Origin: Aegilops tauschii subsp. strangulata
Taxonomy: Eukaryota > Streptophyta > Magnoliopsida > Poales > Poaceae
Direction of reading: 5' to 3'
Length of the DNA stretch: 64,000 bases
Assembly: GCF_002575655.3 (NCBI RefSeq)
Contig: NC_053040.3
Span: forward strand, 156,613,148-156,677,147
In this document: positions 46,920 to 57,958 of the stretch, piece by piece
Numbering within the stretch: position 1 is the first letter of the stretch
How the letters are laid out: each line of letters starts with the position of its first letter
Translations under genes and position numbers: made by a program
The notes under the pieces: generated by a model
Seen by the model: the letters and a program-made list of their open reading frames with translations, nothing else
Database searches by the model: none
Told to the model about the DNA's origin: nothing

Positions 46920-49900
46920 ACACTCCTCCACTTACAAGAGATCTCGTCCCGAGATCTAGGGATGGCATAGGAGAGAAACGAAAGAGGAAGAGGTAAAACA
47001 GAGTTGCTTTTGTACAAACGAGTGATACCAAAGAACCTTGAGAGGTTAAACAATTTCGAGAAAAGAATACAACGAAGATGAACGAGATTGCAAACACTTC
47101 ATTAGCAAAGAGGAACAAGGAATACCACAAGAACCCTGTAGATTGAAAGACAAACAAAAATGGTTACGATGGACAAGAAGTACATGCAAGCACTCCGGTT
47201 GAAACAAGATGTACAAGGAACGATAAAGAACAATCACGACAACACTCCGGTTGAAAATGGAAGGGATAGAATATGAACTTGGCAAAATGAAAGCACTTGG
47301 ATGAGACTCCGGTTAAAAGAGGAATGATAGACACAATAGTCCGGTTAAATGGATAAGCATGGAAAAGAACAAGATCTTGACAAAATGAGACGATGGGTCA
47401 AAGAGAGCAACATCGCAATGCCTCCGGGACGAACGAACAAAAGATAGATTGTCGGAATAAGAGAACGGAGAAGGAAATGATAACTTCTACCACAATTGAA
47501 TTTGGGAAGCATCCTTCCAAGAAGGTTAGAACGGAGTTGTTGGAAAACCAACAACGAAAAGAATAAGCTTGTAGTGGGCTTATGGAAACAACTCAAAACT
47601 TAGAGGTGAATACATGCCACTACGGAAAACAATTGATTGCTTGAGAGCAACATGGAGATGAAAACTTGATTCGCCGAGAGAATAGGAGAAAACTTGGATC
47701 ATTGATAGACACCACAATTAGCAACATTCCTTCGAGAAGGCTTTAAGTGAAATCTATACCAAGATAACATCAACGAAGAAATTGTTGGGTTGAAAAGATA
47801 CCATGAACGAAGAAAATATGATGGGTTCAAATATCTCATTCTTGATGACTTGTGAATCATGAAACATGAAAAGAAATTGTCAAGAATGACATATCACCAT
47901 CTCAAAATAAGGTAGAAAGAATTGCACTTCGGAATGCAAGATGAAGAATGCTTGAACTCCTCAAAACAAAACATGTGTTGAACACCATGTTTGTTTTTAG
48001 AGTATAGCTTGGCAGATCATAACTCCGAGAAAATCTTGAAGAACAAAACGAGAATGAAAGGAATCCTTGATGAACCACCATGTACAGCCTCCATGAAGAA
48101 CTCCGGTAAACAAAAGGATGATAGAAAGAAAGAGAAGTTGAAAAACACAAGGTGAAGCCTTGCGATGATTTAGATGGAGCTTCGCGATGAGATAATGTGG
48201 AAAACTTGGAACTCCGGAAAGAAAAGATGGACAACATATAACTGAGATATTGATATCACGAACAAACTCCAGTTGAAAGAATTAAACACTTGGATGAAAC
48301 AAGAACAAGAATTATGTTATGCGTATCCATCACCCATATAATTGATGGCAAGCAACGGATTTGGCATACTACTTATTCTCGTAGAAAGGATTAAGAGAGA
48401 TATGGCGTAAACTTGAGAAGGTCTTCAACGAACCACCGGTAGGATTGAAACACGAACAAATTAAATATGGGAATATAGGACGAGGAATCTTGAACAAACC
48501 GCCGTAAGAATTGAAAATGAAAGTGGAAAAGGCACAATACACCGGGAAAATTTGGAAAACGAATGAAGATACTTGAGGGGATTTAGATACATGTGAACGA
48601 ATAGATCACGAGCTGATTAGAGAATACTTGAATGATGCACCGGTAAGATTGGGAGAACGAGAGCTGAAAGCTGGAATGAATAATTCTGAGATGATGGGCT
48701 CCGGAGAATCAAACTGAAAAGACTCATGAATTGCTCCGGATGGGTGAAAAGAATTCTCACAATTGAAAACAATGAGAGGACGGCATGAAGCTAGAACCAT
48801 GAATCTTTGGAAGAACGGATAAGGATTTAAGAGGAACTCTTCTTCGGTCTTCAAAATCCGAGAATGACGATGAGAAACACCATGAATTATTGAGGCACTC
48901 CAGAATGATGAATAGAAAGGTTGAATCAACGATGAAAGAATTTGAAAGATCTTGGAGAAAGACATTTGACTGATGATAACTCATTCTTACGTCAAACTTT
49001 GAAATGAATTTGGGAATAGCTCCGGGAAAATTAGAAGAGTCAGGTAAGAACCTGGGAAAAGACCTGTGGGTTAGGGCCCACTCAAAAGAACCACCATTGA
49101 ACGATTGCTTGAAAAGAGAGATTGCACTGGTTGAATTAAATGGCTTGAATGAGATAGCATCCTCGAAATAGCTTGAACGGATTAAGAATGGAAATGCGAA
49201 TCTTCTGAGATATCTTTCGTACTCCGGAACACATGAATAGAGAGAAGAGCACGATTATGAGATGCTTAGATAAGAACTTCCAACATGGAAATCATGTGAA
49301 ACAAGAGGAAGAGATATGACCAACAATGAAGCTTGACTTTTAGACCATCGGAGAAAAAAAGGGAGAATGAAGAATGATGAACTTGAAACTTCCTTAGCAT
49401 CTTCGTGAGAATCACCGGATAAGAACATTGAAAGAAAAGAATGAAGAGACTTCACATCAATAAGATGGATACCTGATTAGAAATCTGAGTCCTTGAAGAA
49501 AAAGGGTGGGAGGGTGGGAAAAACAAAGGCAACTTGGGATGGATGAAACGAACACCATTGAGAAAAAGCTTAGAATTGATCTTGCGAATGTTGAAATGAT
49601 CGGATCCACTTGAAGAGAAGCACGTCGGTTGGAAAATAGAATTGAGATGACATTCTCGATTATCATGAAGGATTAGCACTCCCATAGAAATATGAGAACA
49701 CCGTTTAGAAAAGGTATGGAATCCACATTTGACTTCGAAGCAACTCGAATACCACAACTCAAAACAAAACAAAGGATTGGATTGCAAAATAAGCCGGAAA
49801 CAAACATATGATAGATCCCATATCGTATCATGTGTTTGTTGGAAAGATATCCTACTAGATACTTGAATTCCCACCTATAAACTCCCGAAACTTTCTGGTT

Positions 49901-50519
49901 ATGCAATCTGGTGTTGGGGATACAGGGGACGCAATATATCTCACCCAAACTAACAATACCTAGATCCAACTGTATCCATCCGTCAACACATAACCAAGAA
50001 AACTCCGGAAATTGTGTACCTCAACCTTCGAAAAGCATCCGTTATACGAGTTATGGCAATACTCCCGAACTCCCGCCCCAGTACTGGGTGGCGTCGAGGT
50101 GATCTCACCAACAACTGCATAAAAGAGATTTTCGATGTCGGCGAGACTCAGGTATTCCAGAACTGCAACGATAAAATTGTGACGACAACACCACGGAGCT
50201 CAACTCCGCGGGACACTGCCACAACCCCTAAATGTCAGGAGGCACCAAGAACAATGTTCTCATCACAAAACCATCGGAACGATTCCAAGATACCCGCGTG
50301 ATCCTAATTTTTTTTTAGTGAAATTTGAGGAGAGGAAAGTCAAAACATCTACGTCAGGAGGCCTCACCAGAGCGATGAAGGGACTGAGGAGTAAAAAGAA
50401 TCCTACTCTCCGGTATATATAATCCTAAGACTCAAAACAATTTTGTTCAAGACTCAACAACGCCAGCGATTCGATCAAGCAGGGGGCTCCTAAGTCGGGG
50501 ATGGCTCTGATTACCAACT
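46920..50519 (-). other. LARD internal domain, non-coding
   Basis: 3600 bp without long ORFs on either strand. It begins at the polypurine side (plus strand acactcctccac, 46920-46931) and ends at the PBS. It is A-rich on the plus strand and built of degenerate repeats around ctccggttgaaa and accggtaagattgaaa at irregular spacing. LARD internal domains are reported to be conserved at the RNA-structure level rather than as protein, which fits what is seen. Confidence 0.8.
50503..50516 (-). promoter_or_regulatory. LARD primer-binding site
   Basis: On the minus strand, TGGTAATCAGAGCC lies three bases after the 5' LTR end (50520). It is the initiator tRNA-Met complement with one extra A. Confidence 0.75.
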
Positions 50520-53500
50520 TGTAACGCCCACGATACGGCTATATCTCTCACGTGCCGAGGCACGACTTAGAGGCATAACCGCATTGTAGGTTTTGTCGCA
50601 AGAAGGGTCATCTACACACAATCCATGTAATGAACAAGAATGGGATAAAGAGGGTTGGCTTACAATCGCCACTTCACACAATACTTAAATAAATCATACA
50701 TCATTCAAAATACACACATAGACCGACTACGGTCAAATCCAAATGGAAAGAAGATAACCCCAAATGCTAGATCCCCGATCGTCCCAACTGGGCTCCACTA
50801 CTGATCATCGAGAAACGAAACATAGTAACGACTAAGGTCCTCGTCGAACTCCCATTTGAGCTCAGTTGCGTCGTCTGCACTGGTATCCTCGGCACCTGCA
50901 ACTGTTTTGGTAGAATCTGTGAGTCACAAGGACTCAGCAATCTCACACCGCGAGATAAAGACTATTTAAGCTTATGGGTAAGGAAGGGGTAAAGTGGTGA
51001 GGTTGCAGCAGCGGCTAAGCAAAGTATGGTGGCTAACTTACGAAACAAGAGCGAGAAGAGAAGCTTAACAAGCGGTCGTCAACTAGTAATGATCAAGAAG
51101 TGATCCTGAACTCCTACTTACGTCAAACATAACCCAAAAACCGTGTTCTCCTCTCGAACAACCCCGAAAAGAGACAATCACGGTTACGCGCGCGATTGGT
51201 GTATTTTAGAAGAGTTTACTTCAAGTTTACTACAACCGGATATTAACAAATTCCCATCTGCCAGATAACCGCGGGCACGGCTCTCGAGAGTTTATACCCT
51301 GCAGGGGTGTCCCAACTTAGCCCATCACAAGCTCTCATGGTCAACGAAGGATATTCCTTCTCCCGGGAAGACCCGATCAGGCTCGGAATCCCGGTTACAA
51401 GACGTTTCGACAATGGTAAAACAAGACCAGCAAAGCCGCCCGATGTGCCGACAATCCCGATAGGAGCTGCACATATCTCGTTCTCAGGGCAACACCGGAT
51501 GAGACATCCTACGAGTAAAAACCAGCCCTCAAGTTTCCCTGAGGTGGCCCCGCAATCTGCTCGTTTCGGACCAACACTTAGAGAAGCATTGGCCCGAGGG
51601 GGTTAAAATAAAGATGACCCTCGGGTTGGCCGACCCAAGGGAATGGTAATAGGTTGTTAGGCAAATGTAAAACCAAGGTTGGGCCTTGCTGGAGGAGTTT
51701 TATTTAAAGCGAACTGTCAAGGGGTTCCCATAACACCAAACCGCGTAAGGAACGCAAAATCAAGGAACATAACACCGGTATGACGGAAACTAGGGCGGCA
51801 AGAGTGGAACAAAACACCAGGCCTAAGGCCGAGCCTTCCACCCTTTACCAAGTATATAGATGTATTAATTAAATAAGAGATATTGTGATATCCCAACATA
51901 TCCATTTTCCAACATGGAACAAACTTCATCTTCGCCAGCAACTAGCAACGCTATAAGAGGGGCTGAGCAAAAGCGGTAACTTAGCCAAACAACGATTGCT
52001 AGGAAAGGTGGGTTAGAGGCTTGACATGGCAATATGGGAGGCATGATATAGAAAGTGGTAGGTAGCGCGGCATAGCAATAGAGCGAACAACTAGCAAGCA
52101 AAGATAGAAGTGATGTCGAGGGTATGGTCATCTTGCCTGAGATCCCGCAGGGAAGAAGAACGAGTCCATGAAGAAGACAAACGGACGTCCGGAACGAAAC
52201 CGAAGCTAATGAGAGGAGCAAACCGGAAAGAAGCAAACAACATGGTAAACAACCATCACATAAACATGGCATGATGCGCAACCAAGTATGATGCATGTCC
52301 GGTTTAAAGAGGCATGGCATGGCAAAGTGCACAAACAATACTACAAGTTAAGTGGAGCACAATATGCAACGAGTTGCATATTGACGAAACACCACATTTC
52401 AAACATTTAGTTCACTCTCGTTTATGTAACCAACAATATTAAATGTTGTTAAACATGGCAAGAGGTGAAGCATAAATAAACTAACTACTTAGGCAAGTTT
52501 AAATGAGGCCGGAAATAATAAACAACAATTCCGGAAAATCCTCATGTGCATATTTTTGATTTGGTGCTGTTCTGCCCTAAACCATATTTTAGAGTTGTTA
52601 AACATGCAAAGTAATACCACCATGTTAAAATATGCATTTTTCTACCCCATTTACATATAAAGTTTATTTAAAATGGAGCTACGGTTATTTAGTTATGAAA
52701 TAAAGCATTTTAGCATGGCATTTACACAAATTAATGCAAACAGCAAGTTTAAACATTTTAAACATGGATGAAAGCAGCATAATATGAAACTAGACAGAAA
52801 TCTAAGCATTTTTCATATATAATGTTTTTACATAAGATGCATGGTTTGTGAATTATTGATGCATGAACATTAAGAGGTTTCCTGAAAAACTGCAGTCTCT
52901 GGATAATGCTAAATTTGCAGATCTAGGAAAAAAAAGTTATCGGGCTGAAACTGGGCGGACTGGGCGCTCACCATGGGCCAGGGCCAGTCGGTGGAGCTAG
53001 CTGCAGGCTTGGCGGTTCGGGCTGTCGAAGTGGGCGGCTTGGGCCTTGGCGCCTGGGACTTGGAGACCGGCCACGCTGGCGCTGGACCAAGTCAACGAAG
53101 GGGCAGCGCTGGCTGTCTCGTTCGTGAAGCAGGGGACGGCGGCTGGCGATGCGGGATGCAGGGCATGGCGGCGACCTCCTGCGATGAGTGGATGGACGGG
53201 GGGGGGGGGGGGGGGGGGCGGATCCGGTGCGAAGGAGGTCGAGGAGGGCCGAGGCGCGGGTGGAGCTACTGTCGTACGTCCCGGCGCTCGACGGGAGGAC
53301 GCAGGCGAGGAACTTAGCGCTGCGGAGCTTGCTGCCGGCGAGGCACGAGGAGGGGAACCCGAGAAGGCCGCGGGCTCCTGGAGGTCTTGGGCGCTGGCTT
53401 GGCGACTCCTTCCTCGAGCGGCTGCCTGGGCACGGGCGGCTACAGGCTCGAGCACGAGGAAGCAAGGAGGCGGTGGCGATTGGCTTGGGCGTGAACGACG

Positions 53501-54515
53501 TCGGGGATGGGGACGGCGCGGAGATGGCAGCAGACGGCCGGATCCGTGGGCGCGTCCAGAGTCGACGAGGGAGGTGGCCGGACGAGACGGCAGCGATCGA
53601 TGGAGGTCCGAACGGTGGCGCCATGGCGCTCCTGTACAGAGAAGGAGAGAAAGAGAGATTTGAGAGACCAAGAGAAGAAAACCGGAGGAACCCAAGAGAA
53701 GCAACGGAGCACGCAGGGGAGCGGGACAGCCTGCTGGAGGTGGCTCCTGCTCGCCGGAGATGCGGGAACTGCTGCTGCTTGCGGGGCAGGAGGAGCTCGG
53801 GGCTCGGGCGCGCGAGGCTGCGGACGTGGTGGCTCGGCAGGAGGAGAAGGAGGCTGCGGCGATTGGGCGGCACTGAGAATTAGGAAGGAGGGGACTGGCT
53901 GTCTGGATCAGGGAAGGGGAAGGCTGCGGCTGGTCAGGCGGATTGGTGGATCGGGAGGGATCCCAAGGGAGGTGGAGGCTGGTCGGGGAAGGATCCCGAG
54001 GAACAGGGGAGTGTGGGTGGCGGCGCAAGGGGGAATAGAGTTAGGTTAGGGTTGGACAGATTTGGTATGAAGTGGTCTATAAATAGCGAAAACAGACTAA
54101 GGTTGGACCCTTCGATCGTAATCAGACGATCAGGAATAAATAGTCTAGGGAGTTCAAATGAGAAAACGAAGCTGTTTTATAGATGTTGGGGGATGATCCG
54201 GACCCATCGGTAACGACAGCCCGGTTCGGATTCGGAGCAGTTTTCGGACGCACATGAGAGGGGGTCTATGCACTGTACAGAGAGACTCCGCTTTAGGCAA
54301 GAGGGAAAACGAAGAACAAGGTTGGTCTTGGAGCAGTCAACAAAAGCAAGGGGGGATGCGACAATACGAGCGGATGCAAGTTCTTAAAACCATGACGGCA
54401 ACGAGTGCCGATGCAATGCGGATGATGCCATGATGAAATGCAACAATCAAATAAAACACACGGTAAACACGAAATAACTGGAAGGCTTCTGGAGCGTCGG
54501 TCTTGGGGCGTCACA
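50520..54515 (-). repeat. LARD, 5' LTR of the complete unit, 3996 bp
   Basis: Starts TGTAACGCCC and ends GGGGCGTCACA on the plus strand. It is the undisrupted reference for the other LTR: it keeps the 490 bp lost there and lacks the DNA transposon. It contains a run of 21 G at 53198-53218 where the other LTR has gaggggga. Confidence 0.9.
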
Positions 54516-56094
54516 ACATTCCTCCACTTACAAGAGATCTCGTCCCGAGATCTAGGGATGGCACCGGAGAGAAACGAAAGAGGAAGTGGTAAAACAGAGT
54601 TGCTTTTGTACAAATGAGTGATACCAAAGAACCTTGAGAGGTTAAACAATTTCGAGAAAAGAATACAACAAAGATGAACGAGATTGCAAACACTTCATTA
54701 GCAAAGAGGAACAAGGAATACCACAAGAACCTTGTAGGTTGAAAGACAAACAAAAATGGTTACGATGGACAAGAAGTACATGCAAGCACTCCGGTTGAAA
54801 CAAGATGTACAAGGAACGATAAAGAACAATCACGACAACACTCCGGTTGAAAATGGAAGGGATAGAATATTAACTTGGCAAAATGAAAGCACTTGGATGA
54901 GACTCTGGTTAAAAGAGGAATGATAGACACAACAGTCTAGTTAAATGGATAAGCATGGAAAAGAACAAGATCTTGACAAAATGAGACGATGGGTCAAAGA
55001 GAGCAACATCGCAATGCCTCCGGGACGAATGAACGGAAGATAGATCGTCGGAATAAGAGAACGGAGAAGGAAATAATAACTTCTACCACAATTGAATTTG
55101 GGAAGCATCCTTCTAAGAAGGTTAGAACGGAGTTGTTGGAAAACCAACAACGAAAAGAATAAGCTTGTAGTGGGCTTATGGAAACAACTCAAAACTTAGA
55201 GGTGAATACATGCCACTACGGAAAACAATTGATTGCTTGAGAGCAACACGGAGATGAAAACTTGATTCGCCGAGAGAATAGGAGAAAACTTGGATCATTG
55301 ATAGACACCACAATTAGCAACATTCCTTCGAGAAGGCTTTAAGTGAAATCTATACCAAGATAACATCAACGAAGAAATTGTTGGGTTGAAAAGATACCAT
55401 GAATGAAGAAAATATGATGGGTTTAAATATCTCATTCTTGATAACTTGTGAATCATGAAACATGAAAAGAAATTGTCAAGAATGACATATCACCATCTCA
55501 AAATAAGTAGAAAGAATTGCACTTCGGAATGCAAGATGAAGAATGCTTGAACTCCTCAAAACAAAACATGTGTTGAACACCATGTTTATTTTTAGAGTAT
55601 AGCTTGGCGGATCATAACTCCGAGAAAATCTTGAAGAACAAAACGAGAATGAAAGGAATCCTTGATGAACCACCATGTACAGCCTCCATGAAGAACTCCG
55701 GTAAACAAAAGGATGATAGAAAGAAAGAGAAGTTGAAAAACACAAGGTGAAGCCTTGCGATGATTTAGATGGAGCTTGACGACGAGATAATGCGGAAAAC
55801 TTGGAACTCCGGAAAGAAAAGATGGACAACATATAACTGAGATATTGATATCACGAACAAACTCCGGCTGAAAGAATTAAACACTTGGATGAAACAAGAA
55901 CAAGAATTATGTTATGCGTATCCATCACCCATATAATTGATGACAAGCAACGGATTTGGCATACTACTTATTCTCGTAGAAAGGATTAAGAGAGATATGG
56001 CGTAAACTTGAGAAGGTCTTCAACGAACCACCGGTAGGATTGAAACACGAACAAATTAAATATGGGAATATAGGACGAGGAATCTTGAACAAAC
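54516..56094 (-). other. Second, truncated copy of the LARD internal domain
   Basis: Matches 46920-48500 nearly base for base from the polypurine side, then stops at gaacaaac (56087-56094), where the complete copy continues cgccgtaag and here element H sequence atgtatgag follows. It retains only the 3' part of the domain in element sense. Confidence 0.9.
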
Positions 56095-56792
56095 AATGTA
56101 TGAGTTGAAGAGTTACTCTCATTAGAAGGTGGGCACGGGTAGCTAATCCGCTCTTCCTCCTTTTGTTCTTCGCTCTCCTCCTCATCTTTTTCATCCAATG
56201 AGCTCACAGTTTCATCAATTTCTTCTTCCATAGACTCCTGCAAAATATTAGTCTCTTCTTGGACAGCGGAGTAGTCCTCAATATATGGTTCAACATAGGC
56301 ATTAGAAGCATAATTATCATAGCAATATTTAAGTATGGCAAAATTTTCAGATTTGTAAAGAGTAGCATCATACTTTTCAATCAAACAAGCAATTTCGTAA
56401 GCACCCTTAAAAGCAACAAATTCTTCAATTTGTTGAACATCATAGTAATTATAAACACCCTTAGCATACGAAGATACGATTCCATTATCACTAAACTCAC
56501 ATTTATAGGGAAGGTGTTTCTTAGGGTTTTCAGAACAACAAGTAAAATCATATATTTCACATAAATTCCAAGCATAGCATTGCAAACGATGAATTTGACC
56601 CAGTAAAAGTTTCCCTTTTTCAGATATACGGTGTCGCACATAACAAGCATGCTCATCTAAAGATTTGCCCTCAACTAAGCTTAGTTGGGGTTTCAGCACA
56701 AGCACATAGGGATCGAAGATGATCCAAGTAATAAGCTTCAGGAGTGTGATAGATTTTGAGTGGTTCTTCAACCATTGGTTCAGTAGGTACAA
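55986..56792 (-). pseudogene. Element H hypothetical ORF fused to LARD sequence
   Basis: 268 codons on the minus strand. Codons from 56792 to about 56094 belong to element H, and the last 35 or so are LARD internal sequence read through the junction. The H part includes YAWNLCEIYDFTCC and EEFVAFKGAYEIACLIEKYD and ends in an acidic segment (about residues 190-215, rich in E and D). It lies shortly after the PBS, the position of gag, but I see no Gag or zinc-knuckle motif. Similar ORFs are, from memory, common in wheat non-autonomous Athila elements. Function unknown; the upstream frame also looks disturbed near 56720. Confidence 0.55.
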
Positions 56793-56933
56793 CTAATTTT
56801 TTTTGGTATTTTGCGTTTCCTAACCATAACTAAAGATAGAAAACAACTAAGAACAGCAAATAAAAATTACTTAGTGATAAAGCAAACAAGCACACACAAG
56901 AATATTCACCACACGCTATTGCTCCCCGGCAAC

Positions 56934-56951
56934 GGCGCCAGAAAAAGGTCT
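56934..56951 (-). promoter_or_regulatory. Primer-binding site of element H, tRNA-Asp type
   Basis: The plus-strand ccggcaacggcgccag reads CTGGCGCCGTTGCCGG on the minus strand, the Athila-lineage PBS usually assigned to tRNA-Asp. It lies about ten bases inside the right LTR border at 56953 and fixes the orientation of element H as minus. Confidence 0.8.
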
Positions 56952-56952
56952 T

Positions 56953-57958
56953 GATAACCCACAAGTATAGGGGATCAATTGTAGCCTCTTTCGATAAGTA
57001 AGAGTGTCAAACCCAACGTGGAGCTAAAGGTAGAACAAATATTCCCTCAAGTTCTATCGACCACCGATACAACTCTACGCACACTTGATGTTCGCTTTAC
57101 GGGAAACAAGTATGAAACTAGAAGTACTTTGTAGGTGTTTTTGGATAGGTTTGCAAGATAATAAAGAGCGCGTAAATAAAAACTCGGGGCTGTTTAGATG
57201 AAGACACAACTAAATTAGTTTTAGTAAAGAGCTTTTTGTCACGAGAAAGTTATTTGTCCCTAGGCAATCGATAACTAGATCGGTAATCATTATTGCAATT
57301 TTATTTGAGGGAGAGGCATAAGCTAACATACTTTCTCTACTTGGAAAATATGCACTTATGATTGGAACTCTAGAAAGCATCCGCAACTTCTAAAGATCAT
57401 TAAGGTAAAACCCAACCATAGCATTAAAGTATCAAGTCCTCTTTATCCCATATGCAAACAACCTACTTACTCGGGTCTGTGCTTCTGTCACTCACGCCAC
57501 CCACCATAAGCAAATCATGAACCAATTGCAAACCCTACAGCGGGAATCCCTCACGCTTGCGCGACACGGAGAGCACCATAGGACAGCACCAATAATAAAA
57601 CATGCAACTCAAACCAATCTTGATCATCAAATAACCCATAGGACAAAACGGATCTACTCAAACATCATAGGATAGCCATACATCATTGGGAAATAATATA
57701 TAGCGTTGAGCACCATGTTTAAGTAGAGATTACAGCGGGTAAGAGAGAGGTTACACCGCTGCATAGAGGGGGGAAGAGTTGGTGATGATGGCGGTGAAGT
57801 TGTTGGTGAAGATTGCGGTGATGATGATGGCTTCGGCGACGTTCCGGCGCCACCGGAAGAGAGGGCGAGAGGGCCCCCCTTCTTCTTCTTCCATGACCTC
57901 CTCCCTAGATGGGAGAAGGGTTTCCCCTCTGGTCCTTGGTCTCCATGGCATGGGAGGG
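56953..57958 (-). repeat. Element H, right (5') LTR, incomplete
   Basis: Starts TGATAACCCACAAG and runs 1006 bp, matching the left LTR up to catgggaggg, where the next element interrupts it. The remaining third lies beyond that element, outside the window. It lacks the solo LARD LTR found in the left LTR, so that insertion came after element H. Confidence 0.9.

Larger units (their letters stand above)
42559..56094 (-). mobile_element. LARD-type element with partial second internal domain (truncated dimer)
   Basis: Two long LTRs (42559-46919 and 50520-54515) start TGTAACGCCCACG and end GGGGCGTCACA on the plus strand. They enclose a 3600-bp internal domain, and a second copy of the first 1.58 kb of that domain follows the right LTR (54516-56094) before element H resumes. 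PBS and polypurine tract show minus orientation, so in element sense the order is truncated internal, LTR, internal, LTR. No Gag or Pol is encoded. The sizes fit LARDs such as barley Sukkula (LTRs about 4.4 kb, internal about 3.5 kb). The left flank is cacat, and no clear TSD is left at the truncated right side. Confidence 0.85.
4259..57958 (-). mobile_element. Element H: non-autonomous Athila-type LTR retrotransposon, heavily nested
   Basis: Left LTR 4259-9840 and right LTR from 56953 share the start TGATAACCCACAAGTATAGG. A polypurine tract flanks the left LTR and a PBS flanks the right one, so the element lies in minus orientation. After removing insertions the left LTR is about 1508 bp and the visible internal DNA about 4.1 kb. 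There is no protease, RT or integrase, so it needed help from an autonomous relative. It carries four large insertions: a solo LARD LTR, chromovirus A, a LARD partial dimer, and a further LARD-like element that cuts the right LTR at 57958. By eye the LTRs differ at about 25-30 of 1000 compared sites. Athila assignment rests on the PBS type. Known Triticeae families of this kind include Fatima, Sabrina and Wham, but I cannot decide between them. Confidence 0.8.

Noticed and set aside
52997..54028. 343-codon minus-strand ORF in the LARD LTR, with overlapping plus-strand ORFs
   Set aside because: High GC removes stop codons on both strands, composition is Pro/Ser/Ala/Arg-rich without a motif, and the related LTRs (4757-8825 and 42559-46919) do not conserve the frame.
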